The notes under the pieces are model-generated. The model was not told where the DNA came from. It did not search any database and saw nothing but the letters and a program-made list of their open reading frames with translations. A DNA stretch of 64,000 nt, taken from contig NZ_BBWW01000001.1 in NCBI RefSeq assembly GCF_001485215.1, positions 1,736,001 through 1,800,000 of the forward strand, given 5' to 3'. Positions 8,776-17,774 of this stretch are shown here, one piece after another. The position numbers and the translations under genes were made by a program. Numbering within the stretch: position 1 is the first letter of the stretch; each line of letters opens with the position of its first letter. The stretch comes from Leptolyngbya sp. NIES-2104 (GTDB lineage Bacteria > Cyanobacteriota > Cyanobacteriia > Leptolyngbyales > Leptolyngbyaceae).

Positions 8776-10233
8776 ATGGTTACAGTTCAAGTTCTAGAAA
8801 CTGTTATGCTCAAAAAAATGGAGAATTGTGATGCTTCGACGCTTTATGAACAAGTTGCCAATCGCATTCGCACCCTGATTGAGGAAGGAACACTAAGGTC
8901 AGGCGATCGTTTACCGTCCGTCCGCAAACTGCATCGACAATTCTCAGTCAGCATTTCAACTGTTCTAGAAGCCTACCGATTATTAGAAGATCAGGGCTGG
9001 ATTGGAGCACGTCCGCAATCGGGCTATTATGTCAAACCGTTGCAGAATCGAGCAGAACCGAGTTCCTGCACCTCACTGAGGTATGACAATCCCGTGGATG
9101 TCTCTTTGGCGTTTCGAGTCATGCGCGATCCGAGAAGTTTGGGATTAGGTCATGCGATTCCAGGATTGGAACTTTTACCGATCGCTTCTCTCAATCGCAT
9201 CGCCAATCGAATTGTTCGAGAACAACCAACTGCTCTACATTCTTACAATGCACCACAAGGATCAGAAATATTACGGCATGAAGTGGCACGTCGATCGATC
9301 GAATCGGGCTGTACGTTCTCACCCGATGACTTAATCATCACTAATGGTGCAACCGAGGCGATCAATTTAGCGCTGCGGGCGGTGACTCAACCTGGAGATA
9401 TTATTGCGATCGAGTCCCCAACCTACTACGGCTTTCTCGAAATTCTGGAATCACAGCATTTGAAGGCGTTAGAGATTCCCACTGAGCCGAAAGACGGCAT
9501 TGTGTTAGAGCATTTAGAATTCGCGCTGAAGCATCAGAAAATTGCAGCTTGTTTGATTGTCTCCAACTTTAGTAATCCGCTGGGAAGCTGTATGAGCGAT
9601 CGTAAAAAACAGCAGCTTGTGAATTTACTCAATCAATACGATGTGCCTTTAATTGAAGACGATGTTTACGGAGAACTCTATTTCTCGAATGTGCGCCCCA
9701 AAGCGATTAAAGCGTTTGACACGGACGATCGCGTCTTGTACTGTGCATCGGTGAGTAAAACGCTCTCACCTGGATTGCGTGTAGGTTGGTGTGCCGCAGG
9801 GCGATATCACGTTAAAGTTGAACGATTGAAAATGGCGATGAATTGGACAACTGCTATCGTGCCTCAGTTAACGGTTGCCGAATTCTTATCGAATGGCGGA
9901 TGCGATCGACATCTGCGGCAAATCCGGCGATCGTATCAAACTCAAATGCTGAGAATGATGCAAGCGATCTTTGCAGAATTCCCGATCGAAACGCGAGTGA
10001 CTCAACCGAATGGCGGTCAAGTTTTATGGTTAGAGTTACCGATCGAGTTCGATGCAATGGCACTCTATGACACTGCGTTACAGCATCAAATTACGGTTGC
10101 TCCAGGAATGATGTTTTCCCCATCTGGAGCGTATCGCAACTGTTTACGGTTAAATTGTGGCTTACCTTGGTCAACAGGAATCGAAACTGCAATGAAAATG
10201 CTAGGAAAACTCTGTAAAGAACAGTTAGCCTAG
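8776..10233 (+). CDS. MocR/PdxR-like transcription regulator with aminotransferase domain
   Basis: 485 residues. A GntR winged helix lies near residues 20-90 (L-Y-E-Q-V-A-N-R-I, then G-D-R-L-P-S-V-R-K-L and S-T-V-L-E-A-Y-R-L-L-E). It is joined to a fold-type I aminotransferase domain with N-G-A-T-E-A-I-N-L-A, E-D-D-V-Y-G-E-L and the PLP lysine at about residue 328 in S-V-S-K-T-L-S-P-G-L-R-V-G-W. MocR proteins use PLP or a PLP-amino acid adduct as effector. Starts at 8806 or 8818 are also possible. The divergent small gene and dinB are plausible targets, purely by position. Confidence 0.88.
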   Translation: MVTVQVLETVMLKKMENCDASTLYEQVANRIRTLIEEGTLRSGDRLPSVRKLHRQFSVSISTVLEAYRLLEDQGWIGARPQSGYYVKPLQNRAEPSSCTSLRYDNPVDVSLAFRVMRDPRSLGLGHAIPGLELLPIASLNRIANRIVREQPTALHSYNAPQGSEILRHEVARRSIESGCTFSPDDLIITNGATEAINLALRAVTQPGDIIAIESPTYYGFLEILESQHLKALEIPTEPKDGIVLEHLEFALKHQKIAACLIVSNFSNPLGSCMSDRKKQQLVNLLNQYDVPLIEDDVYGELYFSNVRPKAIKAFDTDDRVLYCASVSKTLSPGLRVGWCAAGRYHVKVERLKMAMNWTTAIVPQLTVAEFLSNGGCDRHLRQIRRSYQTQMLRMMQAIFAEFPIETRVTQPNGGQVLWLELPIEFDAMALYDTALQHQITVAPGMMFSPSGAYRNCLRLNCGLPWSTGIETAMKMLGKLCKEQLA

Positions 10234-10235
10234 CA

Positions 10236-10823
10236 CTAATTCATTTCTCGGAAATAGTGCGATCGACAAGGTGATCCCCAACAGACAAATTGAGCAGGCA
10301 TTGATTTCAACACCGTACTTCGAGCACCAATCACGGCATTTGAACCGATTTGAACTCCCGGAGCAATAAAGCAATCTGAGGCAATCCAAGCACCGTGACC
10401 GATTTCGATTGAACTGGTTTCGAGTCCAAATGCTCGATCGCTAAGATCATGACTCCCAGTGCAAAGGTAGCTTTTTTGAGAAATCACACAATGATCGCCA
10501 ACGGAAATGCGATCGAGACTGTAAAAGACAACATTATCGCCAATCCAACTGTGATCGCCAATCTCAACTTTCCACGGATAAGTAAATCGCGCCGTTGGAC
10601 GAATTAGAACATCTTCGCCAATCTTGGCTCCAAATAATCGCAAAATCGAGCAGCGAACCGAATTAAGCGTTTGAGGCGTGATCGGAAATACGATCGCTTG
10701 CACCAGCCACCAGAGCAGCACATACCAGCCTGGACGACCGCGATCGTACCAGGACTGATCATAGTTACGAAGATCGACGAGCGGTGGCGCGTTTAAGTCG
10801 ATCGAAGGTCTGATTTGCGTCAT
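10236..10823 (-). CDS. wcaF: WcaF-like left-handed-helix acetyltransferase
   Basis: 195 residues from the ATG at 10823, which overlaps the stop of the upstream glycosyltransferase (ATGA). A longer open frame to 11039 would run far into that gene and is rejected. The sequence has the WcaF-type N-terminal W-Y-V-L-L-W-W segment and F-G-A-K-I-G-E-D-V-L-I-R-P. Hexapeptide turns of the left-handed beta helix follow (I-G-D-H-S-W-I-G-D-N, I-G-H-G-A-W-I-A-S-D, I-G-S-N-A-V-I-G-A-R-S). It is expected to O-acetylate a lipid-linked sugar during extracellular polysaccharide synthesis. It is the last gene of its strand group and is convergent with the MocR gene, 2 bp away. Confidence 0.87.
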   Translation of the reverse strand: MTQIRPSIDLNAPPLVDLRNYDQSWYDRGRPGWYVLLWWLVQAIVFPITPQTLNSVRCSILRLFGAKIGEDVLIRPTARFTYPWKVEIGDHSWIGDNVVFYSLDRISVGDHCVISQKSYLCTGSHDLSDRAFGLETSSIEIGHGAWIASDCFIAPGVQIGSNAVIGARSTVLKSMPAQFVCWGSPCRSHYFREMN

Positions 10824-11746
10824 GATTCTGGTTGTACGATCGCTTGAGGAGTCATCGGTTTTGGAGTGTTCAACGTGCCGCCGAACTGCTGCAACTCGTA
10901 CAATTTCACCCCAATCTGAAATTCGTACTGACTCAGCAGACGAGCATAGATATAGCCCGCTCTGCCGTCGAGGAATCCCAACCGAAACACGTACGCTAAT
11001 AAAAATCGCAATGTTGGCTTGAACGGCAATCTCACCCAAATCCGTTTCAAGAACCGCTTGCGCTGCACTGAATCCCCGAACAAATCAGCACCGATCGTGC
11101 CGTGATCGCCTTTGCCTGTAAGCAAGTTGAGATACACCTGAGCTTCCCAATTTGAGTAGCGATTGTGCCGTTCTAACCAGTGATACAAATCCTTGAAGTC
11201 GATGTGCAGCATATCGTTTTTCAGATAGCCAACTTTGCCCGACATCACGACGTGTTCATGAACTTCGTTATCTCCAGTGTTCCGAATCGCTTCGGTGCTG
11301 AGATTTTCGTAGCGTCCTTGCTTGTGTTTGAAAAGTCTCAAATTCCAGTCTGGATATTTGCCACCGTAGCGAATCCATTGACCTAGAAAGAACACTCTAC
11401 GATTCAGGTAATAGCCTTCAAACTCTGAATTCTGAATCGCTGTCTCAATCTCGTCCCACAATTCCGGCGTGATCCGCTCATCACAATCAACAATCAGCAC
11501 CCATTCATTCCGAAACGGTAAATTTTCCAGTGACCAATTCTTCTTTTTGGGCCATCGCCCATTGAAGTGAAACTGAACTACCGTTGCCCCGTAGCTTTCT
11601 GCAATTTCAACTGAGCGATCGCTACTCTGCGAATCCACGACGAAGACTTCATTGGCTCTTGCAACACTCTCAAGACAAGCAGGCAAGTTCGCTTCTTCAT
11701 TGCGGGCAGGAATGAGAACCGAAACCGGGAGTTTGGAGACAGTCAT
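10820..11746 (-). CDS. Family 2 glycosyltransferase (WaaE/KdtX-like)
   Basis: 308 residues from the ATG at 11746. The longer open frame (to 11983) would translate the palindromic repeat lying upstream, so I reject that start. The N-terminus reads V-S-V-L-I-P-A-R-N-E-E-A-N-L and continues with V-V-D-S-Q-S-S-D-R-S. The V-D-C-D-E-R-I-T metal motif lies near residue 97, as in WaaE/KdtX-type transferases. The sugar and acceptor are unknown. Translational coupling to the WcaF-like gene indicates joint work on one surface polysaccharide. Confidence 0.87.
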   Translation of the reverse strand: MTVSKLPVSVLIPARNEEANLPACLESVARANEVFVVDSQSSDRSVEIAESYGATVVQFHFNGRWPKKKNWSLENLPFRNEWVLIVDCDERITPELWDEIETAIQNSEFEGYYLNRRVFFLGQWIRYGGKYPDWNLRLFKHKQGRYENLSTEAIRNTGDNEVHEHVVMSGKVGYLKNDMLHIDFKDLYHWLERHNRYSNWEAQVYLNLLTGKGDHGTIGADLFGDSVQRKRFLKRIWVRLPFKPTLRFLLAYVFRLGFLDGRAGYIYARLLSQYEFQIGVKLYELQQFGGTLNTPKPMTPQAIVQPES

Positions 11747-11798
11747 AATCTGAGTACAAAGAGGGCACGACACAGCTAAATCAACGTTAGTTCGACAG

Positions 11799-11969
11799 GT
11801 TTTTCCGCTTCGATTCGACCTCGCCCGTGACTGGAAGTCTGGGCTAACAGTGCGAAGCCCACTGAAGGGGGCTAAAGACCAATTACTATCGGACTTGTAG
11901 TCCTGGAGGGACTTCGCACCGTTAGCCCCGAATTCTATTCCGGGGCGGGTGAGCAACGAAGCGAAAAGC
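11799..11969. repeat. 170-bp palindromic repeat, full copy
   Basis: Left arm (CGCTTCGATTCGACCTCGCC at 11807, diverged) and right arm (ACTTCGCACCGTTAGCCCCG near 11911, CATT-type CCGGGGCGGGT end, CGAAGCGAAAAG at 11958) are inverted copies of one another, with small internal hairpins at the AGTCC boxes. It matches the copies at 17.6, 50.9 and 61.5 kb, although its left arm is the most diverged. It lies in the untranslated region just upstream of the glycosyltransferase gene. Confidence 0.8.
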
Positions 11970-12030
11970 TTTGTCAACCTCACGTTAAATCAGCTATGAC
12001 AGCCTCAGTATTCCCATTCACACTAAAAAA

Positions 12031-12055
12031 ATCGGAGCCATTTTCAGACTCCGAT
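12031..12055 (-). terminator. Rho-independent terminator after the WcaI-like gene
   Basis: ATCGGAG and CTCCGAT flank an 11-base loop. On the minus strand the stem is followed by a run of seven T. It separates the WcaI-like gene from the downstream glycosyltransferase/WcaF pair, so the three genes are probably not one simple operon. Confidence 0.75.
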
Positions 12056-12078
12056 CGACGAACTCAGGGGATCACACC

Positions 12079-13356
12079 TTAACTACTCGACTTATCCACA
12101 CTGAATCGATAAGCAGGCTTGACCGCTGGAGTGTTCGCCACTTTCTCGAACAAGGTTTCATACTGCGTTAATGCCTGCTCGAATGAATAGCGCTCGATCG
12201 CATACTGTCTTCCTTGTTTTCCCAGTCGGGTCGCTAATTCTGGATTCTGATACAGTTCCAAGATCTGATCGGCTAACGCTTCTGGATTTTCTGGCTCAAC
12301 CACAACGCCACCGCGACTTTTCTCGATCGCTTTCGCCGCACTTCCAGTACTCGGAACTGATGCAATTACAGCCCGACCGCTGGCAAGCAAGACCTGAGTT
12401 TTTGACGGCATATTAAACGAAACGACATTTCGCTTCTGCACAATCAAGCCCACATCCGCCGCCGCTAACATTTCAGGCAATTTCTCGCGAGGTTGGAATG
12501 GTAAAAGTTTCACATTGTCCGCGCCGAGTCGTTCACAGTGTTTTTTTAACTGCTCGATCGCTTTCGGCTCTCCCACGATCGCAAATGCAATCTCTGGAAT
12601 ATGTCGCACCTTTGCAGCCGCCTCGATCACCGTCTCTAAGCCTTGTGTGAGGGCAATATTCCCCGCATAAAGCACGACAAATTTTCCATCTAGCCCGTTC
12701 TCTGTCCGAAACGCATTGTCTTCCTTGGACATTGGACGAATGAAGCCTGTATCGACCCAGTTTGGAATACAAGCCAATTTATTCGAGGGTACACCCTTGT
12801 TTTCTAGATTTTCGACAAAGCCATCTGCAATCACACTAATCGTATGAGCCGTTCTGTAAGCAAACTTCTCCAATGCTTCAAACACTCGAATCATCGTCTT
12901 ACTCTTCAGCAATCCGACGTGAACTGCTGCTTCAGGAAGAATATCTTGGACATTAAGCACGATCGGGCAATTGTGCAACCAGCTTAGAAGAGCGGCAGGA
13001 ACGCAAACCGGGAGCGGCGGAACCGTGAGTAAAATTACATCCGGTCGCCAACCTTTCAGCGCTTGAAAGAAACTGGTAAAAACAAAACTGCTGTCTAATA
13101 GAACTCGATCGATCAAACTCGGTTTCGGTTTAACCCACATATAACTGCGCTGAATTGTTACGCCGTTGCGTTCTTCAGTGGTGTAGAGCTTGCCGCGATA
13201 TCCTTCGTAGATCTGGCGTTGTGGATAGTTCGGCATTCCGGTGATGACTCTGACTTGATGCCCCCGTCTGACTAGCCCTTCAGCAAGTTCTGTCATTAAA
13301 GGCGCGATGCCTATCGGTTCTGGATGATAGTTATAGGAATAGATCAAAACACGCAT
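12079..13356 (-). CDS. wcaI: WcaI-like family 4 glycosyltransferase
   Basis: 425 residues. The start M-R-V-L-I-Y-S-Y-N-Y-H-P-E-P-I-G-I-A-P and the V-I-T-G-M-P-N-Y-P segment are typical of the WcaI/WbuB group of GT-B enzymes. The C-terminal nucleotide-sugar domain has V-L-Y-A-G-N-I-A-L-T-Q-G-L near residue 227 and a P-S-K-T-Q-V-L-L-A-S-G-R-A-V donor-binding stretch near residue 320. It probably adds a sugar during assembly of an exopolysaccharide repeat unit at the cytoplasmic face of the membrane. Downstream on the same strand lie a terminator, a palindromic repeat, then a second glycosyltransferase and the WcaF-like acetyltransferase. Confidence 0.87.
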   Translation of the reverse strand: MRVLIYSYNYHPEPIGIAPLMTELAEGLVRRGHQVRVITGMPNYPQRQIYEGYRGKLYTTEERNGVTIQRSYMWVKPKPSLIDRVLLDSSFVFTSFFQALKGWRPDVILLTVPPLPVCVPAALLSWLHNCPIVLNVQDILPEAAVHVGLLKSKTMIRVFEALEKFAYRTAHTISVIADGFVENLENKGVPSNKLACIPNWVDTGFIRPMSKEDNAFRTENGLDGKFVVLYAGNIALTQGLETVIEAAAKVRHIPEIAFAIVGEPKAIEQLKKHCERLGADNVKLLPFQPREKLPEMLAAADVGLIVQKRNVVSFNMPSKTQVLLASGRAVIASVPSTGSAAKAIEKSRGGVVVEPENPEALADQILELYQNPELATRLGKQGRQYAIERYSFEQALTQYETLFEKVANTPAVKPAYRFSVDKSSS

Positions 13357-13831
13357 AGCTTAGGAACCCAAACGGCAATGGTCGCAGTATCGAAACTCAG
13401 CCGCCAAGCGTTCAGAAGCCACAGATGACTTGAACAAAGTCGATATTCAGATGTGCTAGGGGGGTCACATGATGCAGAGCTAAATCTGCGATCGGGTTCA
13501 ATCAATCCTGTGAGTTCTGGGCTGAACGTTCGGAAGAAATTTAGGGACGCTGGTTCTAGATTGCCCAGAAAACAATAGTCTTCACATTGCTTTCTAAAAA
13601 GCGCTCATTTCAGCTTTTCTCTGATGTGTTGAATTTGGACAAATACGATGAGAATCTGACCTTTTGCGGGGGCGGTCTATATTCCATTTCAACCTAAAAT
13701 GTGCAACTCCGGAAAGTGTTGGATGTTACAAACGTAAAGTATTTAGAGAAAAAACATATTGCAGTTCATCAAAACTTGCTTCTGATAGGATCTGGTAAAG
13801 TAACAGGACACACGTTTAGGGGCTTCGGGCT
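13357..13831. other. Divergent intergenic region, no gene supported
   Basis: 475 bp between the divergent WcaI-like and Uma2 genes, presumably holding both promoters. A 61-codon open frame at 13701-13886 has no family features and overlaps the Uma2 start. I see no repeat or RNA gene here. Confidence 0.45.
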
Positions 13832-14479
13832 ATGGTTTCCAATCTGCAAGAAACCGTCGTTTATCCGGACAGTGACGGGAAATTAATGTCAGATAATACC
13901 AAGCAGTTTCGTTGGATTGTTGAGATTAAACAGAATTTAGATTGGCTATTTGCTGATGACCCGACAGTTTTTGTTGCAGGGGATTTACTGTGGTATCCGA
14001 TCGAAGGTCGTCCTGATATCCGAAATGCTCCGGATGTGATGGTGGTGTTTGGTAGACCCAAAGGAGATCGCGGCTCTTATCAGCAATGGAGAGAAGAAAA
14101 TATCCCGCCTCAAGTGGTGTTCGAGATTCTGTCTCCAGGAAACACAAAGACGGAGATGGAAAAAAAACTCTTATTCTACGATCGCCATCGAATTCAGGAG
14201 TACTACATTTACGACCCGGATACGAACGCGCTGAGTGGTTGGCAGAGAACTGAAGATGGACTGGATGCGATCGCAGATATGACAAATTGGACAAGTCCAC
14301 GCCTAGGAGTTCGCTTTGATCCTTCGCATGAGGAATTACAAATTTATTATCCGGATGGAACTCGATTTCGTTCTTTTAATGAAATAAACGAATCGTTAGA
14401 GCGAGAACGCCAAAGAGTAGAAGATTTAGAGGCGACCTTACAGCAATACCGAGAGCGTTTCGGAGAATTACCAAATTGA
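13832..14479 (+). CDS. Uma2 family (DUF820) restriction-endonuclease-fold protein
   Basis: 215 residues of the cyanobacterial Uma2 expansion. The PD-(D/E)XK-like core is visible: R-N-A-P-D-V-M-V-V-F near residue 55, P-P-Q-V-V-F-E-I-L-S-P near residue 91 and K-L-L-F-Y-D, then I-Q-E-Y-Y-I-Y-D-P-D. A charged C-terminal coiled-coil tail (about residues 185-213) follows the usual domain. The cellular role of this abundant family is not established. The start at 13832 gives the normal N-terminus; a second ATG at 13886 is possible. A second Uma2 gene lies at 25.3 kb. Confidence 0.85.
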   Translation: MVSNLQETVVYPDSDGKLMSDNTKQFRWIVEIKQNLDWLFADDPTVFVAGDLLWYPIEGRPDIRNAPDVMVVFGRPKGDRGSYQQWREENIPPQVVFEILSPGNTKTEMEKKLLFYDRHRIQEYYIYDPDTNALSGWQRTEDGLDAIADMTNWTSPRLGVRFDPSHEELQIYYPDGTRFRSFNEINESLERERQRVEDLEATLQQYRERFGELPN

Positions 14480-14497
14480 TTTCTTTAAGAAGCACGT

Positions 14498-15370
14498 TTA
14501 AAGATTCTTTTTGTTGCTATCAATAGGACAAACGATCGCAAATAAAGCTGCATAGTCAAGATCTGATAAATTCTCGGAAATTGCCTGGTTTAAGATTTCT
14601 TGAACTCCCTCAACTGATGCGGTTTCAAGATTTGACGATCGCGCCGCTTCAATAAATAATCCAATGTCTTTTTGTAAGTGCTTTGTCGGAAAATTCGGAT
14701 TTTCAAAATCTCGATCGATCATTCTTTGTAATTTCTTGTCAAAAGTCGGTGCATACAATGCACTTTGCCGCAGAATCTTCATGAATGCTTCAACATCAAC
14801 ATTCTGACGCAGCACTAATCCAAGACTCGCAGCAAACGCACTTGTTAACGATCCAATCAATTGATTTAACGCCAGCTTCACAGTCGCAGCGGAACCGACT
14901 GAACCTAGTAAAACTGGATTTTCTCCGAATATTTGCAGAAGTGATCGCCATTTTTCAAACTGTTCGGGTTCTGCCCCAACCATCACGATCAATTTTCCCG
15001 ATCGCGCTTCGGGAATACTGCCTAGCACCGGAGCTTCGAGATAAGTTCCACCAGCGGCGATGACTTGATCCCGAATCGATTGGCTTTCATCAGGCGCGAT
15101 CGTACTCATTTGAATCACAGTGCGATCGCGTAAAACGGACGAATCAGCAAGCAGCGTTTCTTGAATTGCCTGAGCGTTCGTGAGCATCAGGACTACACAC
15201 TCAGAAGCCGTGATCGCTTCCGAAGCAGAAGAAGCAATCACGGCTCCAGTCAAGGATTCTAATTTTGCAGCGGTGCGATTGTAAGCGGTGACAGAATGAC
15301 CAGCATCGATTAGGCGTTGCGCCATCGGTAAGCCCATCAATCCGGTGCCGATAAATCCAATCTTTGCCAT
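14498..15370 (-). CDS. NAD(P)-dependent oxidoreductase, 3-hydroxyisobutyrate dehydrogenase family
   Basis: 290 residues. The Rossmann motif G-F-I-G-T-G-L-M-G-L-P-M-A is at the N-terminus and the family substrate loop E-A-P-V-L-G-S-I near residue 117. The C-terminal all-helical domain has the catalytic lysine in A-T-V-K-L-A-L-N-Q near residue 165. Members reduce or oxidise beta-hydroxy acids such as 3-hydroxyisobutyrate, tartronate semialdehyde or succinic semialdehyde/glyoxylate. Which substrate applies here cannot be told. The gene is convergent with Uma2, 18 bp away. Confidence 0.86.
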   Translation of the reverse strand: MAKIGFIGTGLMGLPMAQRLIDAGHSVTAYNRTAAKLESLTGAVIASSASEAITASECVVLMLTNAQAIQETLLADSSVLRDRTVIQMSTIAPDESQSIRDQVIAAGGTYLEAPVLGSIPEARSGKLIVMVGAEPEQFEKWRSLLQIFGENPVLLGSVGSAATVKLALNQLIGSLTSAFAASLGLVLRQNVDVEAFMKILRQSALYAPTFDKKLQRMIDRDFENPNFPTKHLQKDIGLFIEAARSSNLETASVEGVQEILNQAISENLSDLDYAALFAIVCPIDSNKKNL

Positions 15371-15415
15371 TGCTACACTCCAGACTGCTCTTTCACCAGT
15401 CTAGAGGCAAAGGCA

Positions 15416-16333
15416 CTATTGGATCGCTTTCATAATGAAGTCGGCAATTTCAATCAACTCCGATTTATTAAAGGATTCGAGGAGCGATCGGGCAGCCGCT
15501 CTCGGTTCAAGCGGAATCGAAATTTGCTGTTTAGTGGTAGGTGCAGATGGAGATTTTGCAGGCTGTGCAGGCGGATTCACCAGATTTTTCAGATTTGCGC
15601 TGACGGCGATCTTGTTTGCGCTTCCGGTGAGAAGAAGATCGCTCGCTTGTTTGAGATTTTTGATGACGATCGGCGCAAGAGTTGCGTAAGTATTTCTGGG
15701 ATTCGCGATCGCTCTTTGCGCCGTTTGCAGGAGTGACACCCAGGTTGGTGTGGTGCTGCTGATTTGGATCAATCGATTGCAGAGCGCGACTAGTTGCTGC
15801 CGACTTTTTTGAGAATCACCCTGTTTGAAGAGTTGCAGCATCGCCTTGAGAACGGCTGTGATTTGGGTAGCAGCATTCTGAGAAGAAGCAGATCTTGAAG
15901 CAGTGCTTTTTCCTGCAATCAGCTTGTTGAGATAGGATTGCAGCTCTCGGAAGGTTGGTTCTGCCTCGGAAACCGCTTGTTGGGCATCTTCTTCTCGTAA
16001 GCCAAAGGGACTTTGAAGCGCTTCGATCAATTCTTTCAGCGTGTCGAAGCCTTTGAGAAATAGATCTTCTAACCGCTGATCAATCTTAACAGGATGCTCT
16101 TTGAGAATTTTGAAGCAATCCTCGAAATGGTGCGCGGTTCTTTGAATGCCATCAAAACCGAGCATTGCAGCGCCACCTTTAACCGAGTGAGCCGCTCGAA
16201 ACAGTTCGTTCACGCGCTCAGAATCTGCCATCGTTGCTGCTAGATCGACTAAGCCTTGCTCGATCGTGTCCAGATGTTCTTTCGCTTCTTCGATGAAATA
16301 GCCGAGAATTTGCTGTTGCTTAACAGATTGCAC
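15416..16333 (-). CDS. Hpt (histidine phosphotransfer) domain protein
   Basis: 305 residues. An N-terminal Hpt helical bundle covers about residues 1-105, with the phosphorylatable His49 in F-R-A-A-H-S-V-K-G-G-A-A-M-L-G, the sequence seen in CheA/PilL-type P1 domains. The rest is a linker with A/T/S-rich stretches and a helical region (about 150-240) without kinase or CheW domains, ending in a short helical segment that names E-L-I-E-I-A-D-F-I. It looks like a free-standing phosphotransfer partner in a chemotaxis- or motility-type phosphorelay. It is divergent from a pilin-like gene, which fits a link with type IV pili, but this is inferred only from position. Confidence 0.85.
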   Translation of the reverse strand: MQSVKQQQILGYFIEEAKEHLDTIEQGLVDLAATMADSERVNELFRAAHSVKGGAAMLGFDGIQRTAHHFEDCFKILKEHPVKIDQRLEDLFLKGFDTLKELIEALQSPFGLREEDAQQAVSEAEPTFRELQSYLNKLIAGKSTASRSASSQNAATQITAVLKAMLQLFKQGDSQKSRQQLVALCNRLIQISSTTPTWVSLLQTAQRAIANPRNTYATLAPIVIKNLKQASDLLLTGSANKIAVSANLKNLVNPPAQPAKSPSAPTTKQQISIPLEPRAAARSLLESFNKSELIEIADFIMKAIQ

Positions 16334-16645
16334 CGGGGACGCTCCTGACGTGACAGATCCACAAAATTCTGGGGCGACTTGCCCATATAACTTGAGTGTT
16401 CCCTGGCGCGGTAAGAATTCACAGCAAAAATAGGCTAAATTGCTGGTATGACAAATCTTTACTGCAATTTCATTAGATCGCGATGAAATGTTAATTCCTG
16501 ATTGAGAAGCTTAAAATTCTCTAAATCAAATGGTTCTAATCCTGAACGATCGTCGATCGAGCGGATAATTAGACAGAACCGGGGTTACAGCGGTAAAGTA
16601 AGGCATTCCCGCAACTACCCTTTTATCACTGCCCGTTTAGTGTCT

Positions 16646-17578
16646 ATGGAACAGTCCAATCTCTTAGAACTCGCCAAGCAGGGTGAACCAAATGCGATCG
16701 CTGCTTTGATGAATGCGGTGTTGTCCCCGAAAGGTATCACGGCGCATGCGGGAATGGATGAGGACTGTTTGTGTATCTTTCTAGAGTCGCAAAAGCCGCT
16801 GAATCAAGAAACGCTAGTGGCGTTTATTCAGAAAGGGTTATTGGAATTAGGAAATGACTCGATTCGATCCGTTCGAGCGCAAGGGAAACGCATCGGGGAA
16901 GAAGGCGTTGCTTGGACACGGGAATTTACAGTGCGATCGACGGAACCCACTTCACGAGTAGCAACCCTAACTCCTCCGGCTGAAATTGAAGCGCATGAAG
17001 AAGAAATCGTAGAAGAGCATCTCGAAGAGGAAGTTGAGGAAGAGCCGCTATCGTTCCGAGGATGGCTAAAAACTCGGTGGCGCGTTTATGCGATTCCAGT
17101 GGTGTTGGTCGTGATTGGTGGCTTTATCGCAGGTGGAACAACTGCTTTTTGGTCAACGGCAAAAAGTCAGTCTCAGAGCGATGCGAATCCTGTGGTGAAC
17201 GCCTCTCCGGATGGTGCCCTTGAAAAACAAAAAGAGGCAGAGGTTTATCTCAAGGCAATGACCGCTGCACAACAGAAGTTTTATCAGCAGAATAATCGCT
17301 TTGCGAACAGTTTAGAAGAGCTGGAGCGATCGGCAAATATCATTTCTCAAAGCTATAGCTATGCGTACCGATTACGAGTTGGAAAGGATTCGGTGATCAC
17401 AGCAATTCCAAGAGAGGCAGATCTTCAGAGTTATGTTGGCGTAGTAACAGTGACTGCATCGGGGACAGAGAGCTTGATCTGTCGATCTTTGAAACCTTCT
17501 GTTCAAGCTCCTGAGAAACCGCCATTGGCGAAGGGCAGCAGGAAATTGGCTTGTCCGGCTCGATCGCAGAAACTTTAG
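16646..17578 (+). CDS. Type IV pilin-like G/H family protein with N-terminal cytoplasmic domain
   Basis: 310 residues from the ATG at 16646; an in-frame TTG at 16502 would add 48 residues without family character. The first roughly 110 residues resemble a small cytoplasmic domain shared with other cyanobacterial proteins (L-E-L-A-K-Q-G-E-P-N-A-I-A-A-L-M-N). A Glu-rich stretch follows, then one membrane helix (about residues 150-172), then a G/H-type pilin-like domain with Y-L-K-A-M-T-A-A-Q-Q-K-F-Y-Q-Q-N-N-R-F, the segment seen in minor-pilin-like proteins. There is no prepilin peptidase site, so it is a membrane-anchored relative rather than a pilus subunit. Confidence 0.8.
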   Translation: MEQSNLLELAKQGEPNAIAALMNAVLSPKGITAHAGMDEDCLCIFLESQKPLNQETLVAFIQKGLLELGNDSIRSVRAQGKRIGEEGVAWTREFTVRSTEPTSRVATLTPPAEIEAHEEEIVEEHLEEEVEEEPLSFRGWLKTRWRVYAIPVVLVVIGGFIAGGTTAFWSTAKSQSQSDANPVVNASPDGALEKQKEAEVYLKAMTAAQQKFYQQNNRFANSLEELERSANIISQSYSYAYRLRVGKDSVITAIPREADLQSYVGVVTVTASGTESLICRSLKPSVQAPEKPPLAKGSRKLACPARSQKL

Positions 17579-17593
17579 AGTGTGTTTTAGGAT

Positions 17594-17760
17594 CTTCTCG
17601 CTGCGTTGCGAGTCCGCCCCGGAATGGAATTCGGGGCTAACAGAACGAAGTCCACTAAAGGGGACTGAAAGCCAAGATTAGTATCTTTAGTCCTTTGAGA
17701 AGGACTTCGCACGATTAGCCCCAAATTTCATTCCGGGGCGGGTGTGAACGAAGCGAAGAA
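17594..17760. repeat. 170-bp palindromic repeat, full copy
   Basis: TTCTCGCTGCG at the left end mirrors CGAAGCGAAGAA at the right. CGCCCCGGAATGGAATTCGG in the left arm mirrors the right-arm block ending CATTCCGGGGCGGG. Two internal hairpins (AGTCCACTAAAGGGGACT and AGTCCTTTGAGAAGGACT) lie on either side of the centre. It sits between convergent genes (pilin-like and map). Confidence 0.85.
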
Positions 17761-17774
17761 TTTCAAAACGTGCC

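Noticed and set aside
10824-11039. N-terminal extension of the WcaF-like protein
   Set aside because: It lies within the upstream glycosyltransferase gene in another frame; ATGA overlap at 10820-10823 is the natural start.
11747-11983. N-terminal extension of the glycosyltransferase
   Set aside because: It would translate the palindromic repeat; the start at 11746 matches the family.
13701-13886. 61-codon frame upstream of Uma2
   Set aside because: No family features, overlaps the Uma2 start in another frame.
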